Assembly: GCA_937925455.1 (NCBI GenBank)
Contig: CALEWF010000235.1
Span: 1 to 12,567 of the forward strand
Direction: 5' to 3'
Source: an uncultured Flavobacteriales bacterium
GTDB lineage: Bacteria; Bacteroidota; Bacteroidia; CAIKAF01
DNA length: 12,567 nucleotides
The first letter of the stretch is position 1. Every line of letters begins with the position of its first letter. The notes beneath the pieces were generated by a model. That model did no database searches and was not told the origin of the DNA. It was given only the letters and a program-made list of their open reading frames with translations. Made by a program: the position numbers and the translations under genes. Shown here piece by piece: positions 1 to 7,776 of the stretch.

Positions 1-1520
1 GAGAAGAATTTTTTTCAAGCACCCAGCCCTATGGGTTTGATTTTTATGGAGCACATCTTTTTCTAAAAGATATCGGACCATTTAAAAAAATTGCTTTCGG
101 CGATTATAATTTACAATTCGGACAAGGGCTAACACTTTGGACCGGCTTTGGTTACCGGCGAACAGCACTAGCTATGAATATCAAGCGTTTCCCGTTGGGC
201 GTACGGCCATATACGGCAACGAATCAGGCTTTTTTTAACCGCGGGGTCGCAGCCGAAGTAAAGTTAGGACCAGTGAGTGTAACCGGATTTGTATCCTACA
301 AGCCGCTAAGTGCAACTATTACAGCTGTTGACAGCTTGAGCGGTGAGCCCCTTCAATTTTCATCTTTTTATGAGTCGGGCTTGCATCGTACCTTGAGTGA
401 ATTAGATAAAAAAAATCGAATAGATGAATTACTCACCGGCGGAAATGTATCGTTTAGAGCCAAAAGATGGAATGTAGCGATTACAGGGGTTTATACCCAA
501 TATTCTGCGGAATTAGTGTTAAAAAACCAGTTGTATAATTTATACCGTTTTCAGGGAGATCGGTTATTTAATATCGGATTGGATTATAATTGGTTGATTG
601 GAAAATTTTACCTCTTTGGCGAATTAGCCTTTGATAAAAACGGAGCGCATGCTTTATTACAAGGGGTACAGGCCAACTTATCCGGAAATTTCGGTTTGTC
701 ATTGCTCATTCGTGATTATTCTAAAAAATATCAAAACATGAATTCCAATGCGTTTGGTGAACGCAGTGAAGCACAAAATGAACGCGGCGTGTATCTTGGA
801 TTTACTGCCAACCCAATACAAAAATTGAATTTCATGGGATATGCAGATGTATTCCAATTTCCCTGGTTACGATATAATGTAGATGCCCCATCTACCGGCT
901 ATGAATTTTTACTACAAGCTACCTATGTTCCCAATCGCCGCACAGAAACATATTTACGAATCAGACGCCGCAATACGCAACAAAATTCAACCATTCAGAA
1001 TGAGTTTACCGATCCAATTATTGATATTGTGAAGACAAATTATCGGTTTAATTTTACGTTTGAAGTAAGTAAACAACTCAAACTTAAAAACCGCATCGAA
1101 TTAGTTACTATTGAACAGCCCGATAAGCCGTTTCGCTGGGGATACTTAATCTATCAGGATGTTATCTATAAACCGGCTATTATCCCGCTGGATATTTCAG
1201 CGCGTTTTGCAATTTTCAACACCGATGATTATGATACTCGTCTCTATGCCTACGAAAATGATGTGTTATACAGTTTTTCCATACCCGCCTATTTTTATCA
1301 GGGCATGCGGTTTTATATGCAGACAAAGTACGAAATAGTAAAAGGCTTGAGCGTTTGGTTTCGCATAGCGCAATCTTATTTTCTCAATCGTCAAACCATT
1401 GGCAGCGGACTGGATGAAATAGAGGGAAATACCCGTACGGAAATAAAAGCACAAATTCGTTATCGTTTTGGAATTTACCCAAAGACAAAAACAGTAAGCA
1501 AAACGTTGCAAGATTTGTAA
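1..1520 (+). CDS. Outer-membrane beta-barrel protein, HhH/ComEA-associated type (5' end missing)
   Basis: The reading frame is open from base 3 to the TAA at 1518-1520, so the ATG at 174 is internal and the gene begins outside the window. At least 505 residues are visible. The first part carries GDYNLQFGQGLTLWTGFGY, then a PYTATNQAFFNRGVA stretch. I recall this signature from large Bacteroidota proteins that have N-terminal helix-hairpin-helix (ComEA-like) repeats and a C-terminal barrel; the HhH part, if present, lies upstream and is not seen. The rest is rich in alternating aromatic and polar residues, with strand-like segments ending in TEIKAQIRYRFGIY, as expected for an outer-membrane barrel. 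The barrel reading is fairly secure. The family assignment is from memory of motifs, and the substrate or role is unknown. The next gene is 382 bp away, so it is probably a separate transcription unit. Confidence 0.7.
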   Translation, partial: EEFFSSTQPYGFDFYGAHLFLKDIGPFKKIAFGDYNLQFGQGLTLWTGFGYRRTALAMNIKRFPLGVRPYTATNQAFFNRGVAAEVKLGPVSVTGFVSYKPLSATITAVDSLSGEPLQFSSFYESGLHRTLSELDKKNRIDELLTGGNVSFRAKRWNVAITGVYTQYSAELVLKNQLYNLYRFQGDRLFNIGLDYNWLIGKFYLFGELAFDKNGAHALLQGVQANLSGNFGLSLLIRDYSKKYQNMNSNAFGERSEAQNERGVYLGFTANPIQKLNFMGYADVFQFPWLRYNVDAPSTGYEFLLQATYVPNRRTETYLRIRRRNTQQNSTIQNEFTDPIIDIVKTNYRFNFTFEVSKQLKLKNRIELVTIEQPDKPFRWGYLIYQDVIYKPAIIPLDISARFAIFNTDDYDTRLYAYENDVLYSFSIPAYFYQGMRFYMQTKYEIVKGLSVWFRIAQSYFLNRQTIGSGLDEIEGNTRTEIKAQIRYRFGIYPKTKTVSKTLQDL

Positions 1521-1575
1521 TAGAAAGTGTTTAGATAAGGACTATTATTAATTACCTCAAATTCTTATTCGATAT

Positions 1576-1792
1576 TTTTATAATCAGGCTGCTTTATGCG
1601 GCTGTCCGTTGCAAGTCCTCGGGGCTCAGCCACACAGGGCATCGGGGTAGCGGTGTCTTCGTGCCCTCAGCCCCGCTACCCCGTGCCCTGTGGGCTTCGC
1701 CCCTGCGGGCTTTCCTCTTCCATCCGCAGCAGACGGGGCAGCGGGTGAATCCGCCCCTACGAGCCGGAGAAACACGCGGCAGCCCAATAAAA
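1576..1792. repeat. GC-rich inverted-repeat element in the intergenic gap
   Basis: Within the 382-bp gap between the barrel gene and cmk, bases 1587-1784 switch abruptly from AT-rich to strongly GC-rich sequence. The core is an imperfect inverted repeat: the arm 1621-1653 (GGGGCTCAGCC...GGGGTAGCGG) pairs with 1673-1703 around a 19-nt loop, with two single-base bulges and a short mismatch near the base. A smaller hairpin (GGGG/CGG against CCG/CCCC) lies at 1735-1757. The island is bounded by GGCTGC (1587-1592) and GCAGCC (1779-1784), and just outside by TTTTAT (1576-1581) and ATAAAA (1787-1792), so the outer ends could also pair. No target-site duplication or transposase is evident. It may be a dispersed REP/MITE-like repeat, a structured RNA, or a transcription boundary. 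A 68-codon minus-strand frame crosses it but looks fortuitous. Confidence 0.65.
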
Positions 1793-1857
1793 TCAAACAT
1801 GTGTTTTTAAAAAGTATAAAAAGAGAGGTTTAAAATTATGGTATCAAATAATACTGA

Positions 1858-1887
1858 TTGGAAAATCAGGATTAAAATGTAATTTTA
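1858..1887 (+). promoter_or_regulatory. Possible promoter for cmk
   Basis: TTG at 1858-1860 is followed after 19 nt by TAATTTTA at 1880-1887, which matches seven of the eight positions of the Bacteroidota -7 element TAnnTTTG, with suitable spacing to a -33 TTG. Transcription would begin near 1892 and leave a leader of only about ten nucleotides before the TTG start. In AT-rich DNA such near matches occur by chance, so this is tentative. Confidence 0.3.
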
Positions 1888-1902
1888 TTCAAAATTTTTT
1901 CC

Positions 1903-2601
1903 TTGATAAATATCGCCATAGACGGTTATTCTTCGTGTGGGAAGAGCACTTTGGCAAAAGCCTTGGCTCGTACGTTGGGATATATTTATATTGACACAGG
2001 CGCCATGTACCGTGCAGTAGCTTTGTATGCGTTAGACCATGGTTTTATTCATCCGGATGGAACCATTGATCAGGAAGGGTTGATTAACGCTCTTCCATCC
2101 TTGCATATAGATTTTAAATACAGCAATGATACCGGACGTTCCGATGTTTTTCTTAACGGAGTATCTGTTGAGTCGCGAATCCGAAACATGCAAATAGCAG
2201 AATTAGCCAGTCGCATCAGCCAGATTCGCGCTGTTAGAAATAAACTTCAACAACTACAGCGGGGCATTGCCCATAAAAAAGGCGTTGTGATGGATGGCAG
2301 GGATATAGGGACGGTGATTATGCCTGATGCAGAATTAAAAATCTTTATGACGGCCGACCCTGAAATTCGTGCATTACGCCGATATGAAGAATTAAAAGCA
2401 GCCGGAAAAGAAACATCGTTAGAGGAAGTACGAAATAACCAAGTAAAACGCGATTATGAAGATACACATCGGGCAGAAGACCCTCTTCGTAAAGCCTCCG
2501 ATGCCTTGGTGCTTGATAATTCAGCGTTATCTCCCGATGAACAATTGAAACTCGCTTTAGATTGGGTAAAAAAAAAATCAAAACAAGTGGCTGAAGTTTA
2601 G
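1903..2601 (+). CDS. cmk: Cytidylate kinase
   Basis: This cytoplasmic NMP kinase phosphorylates CMP and dCMP with ATP, feeding CTP/dCTP pools for nucleic acid and CMP-sugar or phospholipid synthesis. At 232 residues it has the normal family length. Visible motifs are the P-loop GYSSCGKS (residues 8-15), the nucleotide-binding DTGAMYR (31-37), DGRDIGT (131-137), and the C-terminal KRDYEDTHR (182-190) followed by DPL and ALVLDNS, all typical of Cmk. The start is TTG: an in-frame TAA lies at 1873-1875, no ATG or GTG lies between it and 1903, and TTG gives the expected short N-terminus before IAIDGYSS. A GC-rich repeat sits upstream. The next gene is 123 bp downstream on the same strand and functionally unrelated. 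Confidence 0.96.
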   Translation: MINIAIDGYSSCGKSTLAKALARTLGYIYIDTGAMYRAVALYALDHGFIHPDGTIDQEGLINALPSLHIDFKYSNDTGRSDVFLNGVSVESRIRNMQIAELASRISQIRAVRNKLQQLQRGIAHKKGVVMDGRDIGTVIMPDAELKIFMTADPEIRALRRYEELKAAGKETSLEEVRNNQVKRDYEDTHRAEDPLRKASDALVLDNSALSPDEQLKLALDWVKKKSKQVAEV

Positions 2602-2724
2602 GTTAGTGAATGTTTTTAATGACCATTCGTGTTTGTTATATGCTGATTTGTTTTTAAAAAATATATGTTTTAATGTTATGATAAATCAAAAAAATAGAAA
2701 CTTAAATGATGAAGCAACTGTAAC

Positions 2725-3855
2725 GTGGCGATTATATCAAAATTACATATAGTTTCATTCGATATTCCCTTCCCAGCTGATTATGGCGGAGTAATGGATG
2801 TGTATCATAAAATACGCCATTTGCATGCATTGGGTGTGAAAATTCATTTGCATTGTTTTCAGTATCATCGAAAGCCTGCTGAAGAGTTGAATGCGATATG
2901 TGAAACAGTGAGTTATTATCCCCGTGAACGCTCAGTAAAATATCTTTTCAGTAATGAGCCTTTTATCGTTGCTACCCGTAAAAATAAAGCACTGCTGAAT
3001 ACACTTATTCATGATGATGCACCTGTTTTGTTTGAAGGAATTCATACATGTGGATTTATTACCCATGAATTATTACGTGGTAGGCAGTGTGTAGTTCGTA
3101 CACACAATGTGGAACATGAATATTATAAACATTTAGCCGAAGCAGAGTCAAATCTGTTTTCTAAATGGTATCTGCGTAGAGAAGCATCTAAACTCAAACG
3201 TTACGAGTCGGTTCTTCAACAAGCGTACACGCTGGCTGCCATTTCACCCCAAGATACTTTATACTATCAATCTATCAATCCACGTACGTTTTTTATTCCA
3301 CCATTCCACCCAGAGGATGTTGTGGAAGTTCAAACAGGCCTTGGTAACTATGCACTGTATCATGGTAATTTACAAATTGCAGAAAATCATTTGGCAGCCA
3401 TGTACTTGCTCAAACATGTATTTAGCAAAATAAACTATCCCTTAATTATTGCGGGAAAAAATCCACGGCCTGAATTATTAAGAATGGCAGTTTCTATGCC
3501 TCATGTAAAACTCATTTCATCTGTAAATAATGATGAAATGAAAAAAATAATTCGTGAAGCGCAAATTCATGTATTGCCTACCTTTCAGGCAACAGGCATA
3601 AAACTTAAGTTATTACATGCATTATACACCGGTCGGCATTGCTTGGTTAATCCAAAAATGGTAGCAGGAACCGGTCTGGAATCGCTTTGCCATCAGGCAG
3701 AAACAGCCGATGAATGGATAGCATGGATTGAAAAATTAAGCCAACGAACATTTAGTGAAATAGAATTAGAGAAAAGAAAAACGTTATTAGAAGATGATTA
3801 TTCAAACCGAAAAGCGGCCATCCGTCTTATGCAGTTGTTTGAGAAAGGTCAATAA
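2725..3855 (+). CDS. Glycosyltransferase, GT-B fold, GT4-like
   Basis: A 376-residue cytoplasmic sugar transferase of the two-Rossmann-domain (GT-B) kind, probably acting on a cell-surface glycan; donor and acceptor cannot be read from the sequence. The N-terminal domain opens with LHIVSFDIPFPADYGG (residues 7-22), a glycine-rich acceptor-side loop. RTHNVEHEYY lies at 125-134, and the C-terminal domain starts near LYHGNL (211-216). The nucleotide-sugar site has FQATGIKLKLLHAL (287-300) in place of the classic E-x7-E, with His where many relatives have the Glu of 'LLEAL'. The start chosen is GTG at 2725, directly after a very short frame (ATG at 2706 to TAA at 2723, reading MMKQL) that could be a chance occurrence or a leader. 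The 3' end overlaps the convergent ftsE gene by 29 bp. Confidence 0.88.
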   Translation: MAIISKLHIVSFDIPFPADYGGVMDVYHKIRHLHALGVKIHLHCFQYHRKPAEELNAICETVSYYPRERSVKYLFSNEPFIVATRKNKALLNTLIHDDAPVLFEGIHTCGFITHELLRGRQCVVRTHNVEHEYYKHLAEAESNLFSKWYLRREASKLKRYESVLQQAYTLAAISPQDTLYYQSINPRTFFIPPFHPEDVVEVQTGLGNYALYHGNLQIAENHLAAMYLLKHVFSKINYPLIIAGKNPRPELLRMAVSMPHVKLISSVNNDEMKKIIREAQIHVLPTFQATGIKLKLLHALYTGRHCLVNPKMVAGTGLESLCHQAETADEWIAWIEKLSQRTFSEIELEKRKTLLEDDYSNRKAAIRLMQLFEKGQ

Positions 3856-4516
3856 TGGTGCCGTTCTCACAACGTAAAGTACGTTGAGGAAAGGTGTCAA
3901 GAATATACTTATCATGAGTAGCCATCAAAATGGTAGTTCCGTGTTGATTGATATGACGCAACAACTGCATGATTTCTATGGAACTTTCCGGGTCTAAGTT
4001 GCCGGTGGGTTCATCTGCCAGAATAAGTTCCGGATGATTAAGCAATGCCCGGGCTATTACTACCCGTTGCTGTTCGCCTCCTGATAATTCATGTGGAAAT
4101 TTAAAACCTTTGGTTTTTAAATCAACCATGGACAACACCTCGTCCATTCGGGCTTCCATTTCATGTTTATTTTTCCAGCCCGTAGCTTTTAATACAAAAA
4201 GTAGATTGTCAGAAATACTACGGTCAGTTAATAACTGAAAATCCTGGAACACAATACCAAGCTTTCTACGTAAATACGGTATTTCTTTGGGTTTAATGGC
4301 GTCTAAGTCCATGCCAACAATTTCTGCCTGGCCTTCGGCTAAAGGCAATTCAGCATACATGGTTTTCAACAGGCTGCTTTTTCCGCTACCGGTTCGCCCT
4401 ACCAGATATACAAATTCCCCAGCATGTACTTCAAAACTCACATTGCGAAGCACTAAGTTTTTGTTTTGTAAAACAGAAACCTGATGAAACCGAATCACCG
4501 GATTGTGTTGCGTCAT
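3827..4516 (-). CDS. ftsE: Cell division ATP-binding protein FtsE
   Basis: ABC-type ATPase of the FtsEX pair, which at the inner face of the cytoplasmic membrane converts ATP hydrolysis into control of peptidoglycan hydrolysis at the septum. The 229-residue product has Walker A GRTGSGKS (40-47), Q-loop Q91, signature LSGGEQQR (144-151), Walker B LILADEP with catalytic E169, GNLDPE, and the H-loop His at 201 in MATHD. GIVFQDFQLLTDRSISDNL and FVLKATGW are what I expect of Bacteroidota FtsE rather than of LolD or MacB. The frame stays open to an ATG at 4618, but the 34 extra residues are hydrophobic and outside the ABC fold, so ATG at 4516 (MTQHNPVIRF) is preferred. No ftsX is adjacent. It is convergent with the glycosyltransferase gene (29-bp overlap) and divergent from the TPR gene across about 160 bp. 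Confidence 0.88.
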   Translation of the reverse strand: MTQHNPVIRFHQVSVLQNKNLVLRNVSFEVHAGEFVYLVGRTGSGKSSLLKTMYAELPLAEGQAEIVGMDLDAIKPKEIPYLRRKLGIVFQDFQLLTDRSISDNLLFVLKATGWKNKHEMEARMDEVLSMVDLKTKGFKFPHELSGGEQQRVVIARALLNHPELILADEPTGNLDPESSIEIMQLLRHINQHGTTILMATHDKYILDTFPQRTLRCENGTIIDLSQTTA

Positions 4517-4629
4517 GTTACAAAATTCAGGATTGCTTTCAGCAAATTGGATGAATGATGAAATAATTATTAAGACGTTTACGTTAATAATTCGCATAAT
4601 AACCAGATAGACTATCAACCACCTCCCTG

Positions 4630-4637
4630 TAATTTTG
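4630..4637 (+). promoter_or_regulatory. Possible -7 promoter element for the TPR gene
   Basis: TAATTTTG matches the Bacteroidota -7 consensus TAnnTTTG exactly and lies about 40 nt before the start of the TPR gene, in the 160-bp region divergent from ftsE. No TTTG or TTG box is visible at the expected distance upstream, which weakens the call. Confidence 0.35.
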
Positions 4638-4676
4638 ACCAGAATAGAAACATCTATACGCTAAAATTTAATTGTG

Positions 4677-7600
4677 ATGCCCAAAACGAGTAAATGGGTT
4701 TTTGAAGTTGTTTTCCGAATTTTATTTGTGTTCGCGCCTGCTTTGCTATACGCTCAGCGGACACAATATTACATTGATTCAGAGCGAAGCTTTAAAGAAG
4801 GAATTGATTTGTTTCAAAAACAAAAATATGGAGCGGCGCAGCTTCGTTTTGAAGAGTTTTTGAAGAGCGAACATCCAAAGACAGATTATGCCTTGAGTAG
4901 TGCTAATTATTATTATGCAGCTTCTGCCGTAGAACTTTTTCATGATAATGCAGAATATCTCATGCTGTCATTCATCCATCAGTTTCCGCATAGTAATAAA
5001 GTGGTGCAGGCATATTTTCAATTAGGTAAATTATATTTCAGGAAAAAAGAATATCCTCAGGCCATTGCTTATTTTCTTAAAACCGATGTATATCAATTGA
5101 ACCGCGACCAAGTATTTGAATATTATTATAAAATAGGCTATAGCCGATTCATAACAGAGGATCACGAAAAGGCTTTAAAAGATTTTGCTGAAATTAAAGA
5201 TAAGAAGAATCCGTATCAAGTTCCTGCTACATATTACTTTGCCCATATCTCGTATCTCAATAAAAACTACGAAGTGGCGTTGCAGCATTTTTTACGAATA
5301 CAGCAAGAAAAAGCATTTTCCCGTATTATTCCTTTTTATGTGGCTCAGATTTATTTTGTGCAGGGGAAATATAAAGAGGCTGTAACGTATGCCGAGCCTA
5401 TTGCCGATACCTTAAAAGGGAAAAATCTACCCATTGTTCGTCGTTTACTGGCTGAATCATATTTTGAGTTGAAGGACGATGCCGGAGCAGTACGAAATTA
5501 TGAAGCTTACATGGCTACCGGCGCTACGCTTGACCGTTCGGGAAATTATCGCCTAGGGATATCGTATTATCGGTTGAATCGTTTTGAAGACGCTGCATTG
5601 TATTTAAAAAATACAACCAGCGAAGATGATTTGATGACTCAAACCGCCTATTATTACATGGCCGATTGCTTTTTAAAAGCAGGCCAAAAACGCATTGCCC
5701 TGGATATACTAAAGTTGGCAGCCGGCATGAATCATGATAAACGAATAGCTCGTGAAGCGTTATTTAATTTTGCCAAATTATCGTATGAATTAGGTTATAA
5801 CCCATACAACGAAGCCATTGATGCGATTCAGCAATACATTGAAAAATATCCCGATGCAAAAAATATTGAGGAAGCTTATGAGTTGATGGTGAATATTTAT
5901 CTGAATACACAAAACTATAAAGATGCTTTGGCTTCTCTTCAAAAGATTAAAAATAAAAATACCCGTTTGAAAATTGCTGAGCAACGGATCTATTATTTCA
6001 GAGGAATAGAGCTGTTTAATAACCTTGAATATACTGAAGCTATTCGTCATTTTGAGGAAGCCATTTCCAGAAACTTTGATACAAGGATTACAGCCGAAAG
6101 TAAATTCTGGAAAGCAGAAGCTCACTATCGCTTAAAAGATTATAAGGGAGCACAGCGTATGTATGAAGATTTTCTTACTTCGCCTTCGGCGAAATCAGTG
6201 TCTTATTACAACGATGCTTATTACAATTTGGGATATTCGTTACTTAAAATGAAACTGTATCAAGAATCAGCCACCGAATTTAGAAATTTTGTAACAGCTT
6301 CCGGAGTAACTGACTTACTTAAACGACACGACGCATACTTACGCCTTGGCGATTGTTATTTTATGTTACGTAACTATGGCAAAGCCATTGAATTTTATGA
6401 TCAGGCTATCGAAATTAAGCAGTATAAAAATGATTATGCCTTGTATCAAAAATCATTGATGCAGGGATTGATGGGAAATCATGAAGGAAAAGCAGCTACG
6501 TTGAAACGTACTTTGAATGAATATCCACAGTCTGCCTTTCGGGAAGAAATGTTGTATGAATTGGGGTTAGCTAACATTCGGTTGGGCAAAACCAATGAGG
6601 CTGTGAAGAACTTTGAAGATATTGTAAACAGCGGTTCATCCAGCGCTTATCTAAGTAGTGCGTATCTGCAACTGGGATTAATTTATTTCAATGCCGATAA
6701 TGACCGTGAAGCCTTGGGATGGTATAAACGTGTAGTAGATGAATTCCCCAATTCTCAACATGCAGCCAAAGCATTGAAATATATTCGTACGATTTATGTG
6801 GATATGGGAGATATTGATGCATATACAAAGTATGTGCAAGGGTTAAGTAATGTAGAAATTTCTATGAATTCATTAGATTCTGCCAGCTATGAGGCAGGAG
6901 CTAATGCAGTAGAGGCCGGAAACTGTACCAAAGCCATTGATGCATTTGATAAGTACATTCAAAATTTTCCAAAAGGAGTTTATTTGTTAGATGCCAATCA
7001 TTACAAAGCGGAATGCCATTATGCACAAAAAGAATATACTCAGGCATTGCCTCATTACCAATTCATTTATCGCCAGAGAAAAAATATGTACACAGAAAAT
7101 GCACTCAATCGGGCGGCATTTATTCTTGAACAAAAGGCTGATTCTTTTGGACTTATAGAAGTATATGCATTGATGGAGGAAAGTGCAGAATCGCCGGATG
7201 TGTTGAAGAGGGCAAGAATTGGATTGATGAGAAATTATTACAAAACGGATAATTGCGAAAAAACAATTGAATATGCGAAGATGGTTTTAACCTATGAAAA
7301 GCTGAATGAATATGCAGAAGAAGAGGCGCATTATTTTCAGGCAGTTTGTTATTTAAAACTAAATTTATTAGAAGAGGCATTGGCTGAATATAAAAAAGTT
7401 TACTCACAAATTGCCTCTGAATATGATATTGAAGCTGGGTATAGAATTGGTGAAATATTATATCGCCAACAAAAATACAAAGATGCGGAAAAACATTTGA
7501 GGGTTGCTATTAAAACCATGGGAGCAGATAAGCATCGGTTGGCCTTAAGCTTTATTTTGCTATCTGATATTTACGTAGCAATGGATGATTTGCCACAAGC

Positions 7601-7754
7601 AAAGAGTATGTTAAATACTGTAATAAATCGTCATGATGGACAAGACCTTATTAAAGTAGCAAAAGAAAAATTGGATGCAATTCTTGCTAAAGAACGCCAA
7701 CAAAATCAACCCAGGTTTAAACAGCAAATGGAAACCAATGACCCCAATGAATAA
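4677..7754 (+). CDS. Large secreted TPR protein
   Basis: A 1025-residue exported protein made almost wholly of tetratricopeptide repeats. The N-terminus has a basic start, a hydrophobic core and a probable signal peptidase I site at YA|QR (residues 26/27); there is no lipobox cysteine. Helix-turn-helix repeats begin near SFKEGIDLFQKQKYGAAQLRFEEFL and continue to the C-terminus, with typical spacings such as AYFQLGKLYFRKKEYPQAI and DAYLRLGDCYFMLRNYGKAI. TPR arrays bind partner proteins, so a periplasmic scaffold is the natural reading. Similar proteins in this phylum have been labelled, in my recollection, as putative TonB-system components, but no direct evidence is visible. The codon before the ATG is GTG (4674), so the start may be one residue earlier. 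The next gene follows within 22 bp, implying co-transcription. It is not clearly SprE/PorW, which is a lipoprotein. Confidence 0.88.
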   Translation: MPKTSKWVFEVVFRILFVFAPALLYAQRTQYYIDSERSFKEGIDLFQKQKYGAAQLRFEEFLKSEHPKTDYALSSANYYYAASAVELFHDNAEYLMLSFIHQFPHSNKVVQAYFQLGKLYFRKKEYPQAIAYFLKTDVYQLNRDQVFEYYYKIGYSRFITEDHEKALKDFAEIKDKKNPYQVPATYYFAHISYLNKNYEVALQHFLRIQQEKAFSRIIPFYVAQIYFVQGKYKEAVTYAEPIADTLKGKNLPIVRRLLAESYFELKDDAGAVRNYEAYMATGATLDRSGNYRLGISYYRLNRFEDAALYLKNTTSEDDLMTQTAYYYMADCFLKAGQKRIALDILKLAAGMNHDKRIAREALFNFAKLSYELGYNPYNEAIDAIQQYIEKYPDAKNIEEAYELMVNIYLNTQNYKDALASLQKIKNKNTRLKIAEQRIYYFRGIELFNNLEYTEAIRHFEEAISRNFDTRITAESKFWKAEAHYRLKDYKGAQRMYEDFLTSPSAKSVSYYNDAYYNLGYSLLKMKLYQESATEFRNFVTASGVTDLLKRHDAYLRLGDCYFMLRNYGKAIEFYDQAIEIKQYKNDYALYQKSLMQGLMGNHEGKAATLKRTLNEYPQSAFREEMLYELGLANIRLGKTNEAVKNFEDIVNSGSSSAYLSSAYLQLGLIYFNADNDREALGWYKRVVDEFPNSQHAAKALKYIRTIYVDMGDIDAYTKYVQGLSNVEISMNSLDSASYEAGANAVEAGNCTKAIDAFDKYIQNFPKGVYLLDANHYKAECHYAQKEYTQALPHYQFIYRQRKNMYTENALNRAAFILEQKADSFGLIEVYALMEESAESPDVLKRARIGLMRNYYKTDNCEKTIEYAKMVLTYEKLNEYAEEEAHYFQAVCYLKLNLLEEALAEYKKVYSQIASEYDIEAGYRIGEILYRQQKYKDAEKHLRVAIKTMGADKHRLALSFILLSDIYVAMDDLPQAKSMLNTVINRHDGQDLIKVAKEKLDAILAKERQQNQPRFKQQMETNDPNE

Positions 7755-7776
7755 TAGAATAAACATATTGCATGCC

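Noticed and set aside
1594..1800. 68-codon minus-strand frame across the GC-rich island
   Set aside because: Its Arg/Gly/Pro/Cys-rich product mirrors the GC-rich inverted repeat, has no recognisable motif or signal, and is best explained as a stop-poor frame in GC-rich noncoding DNA.
2345..2581. Minus-strand frame inside cmk
   Set aside because: It is a shadow of the strongly supported cmk gene, with no family features of its own.
4521..4546. Minus-strand promoter-like boxes before ftsE (CAAAATTC and CAAA on the plus strand)
   Set aside because: The -7 match is imperfect, the 14-nt spacing is too short, and the start of transcription would fall at or after the start codon.
4517..4618. 34-residue hydrophobic N-terminal extension of FtsE
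   Set aside because: The frame is open, but the ABC fold begins right after the ATG at 4516 and FtsE is a peripheral ATPase without a membrane segment; the extension lies in the divergent regulatory region.
7675..7776. Earlier starts for the barrel gene
   Set aside because: ATG 7675 lies inside the TPR gene and would place over 30 polar residues before the signal peptide; ATG 7777 gives a normal signal peptide. ATG 7747 remains possible.
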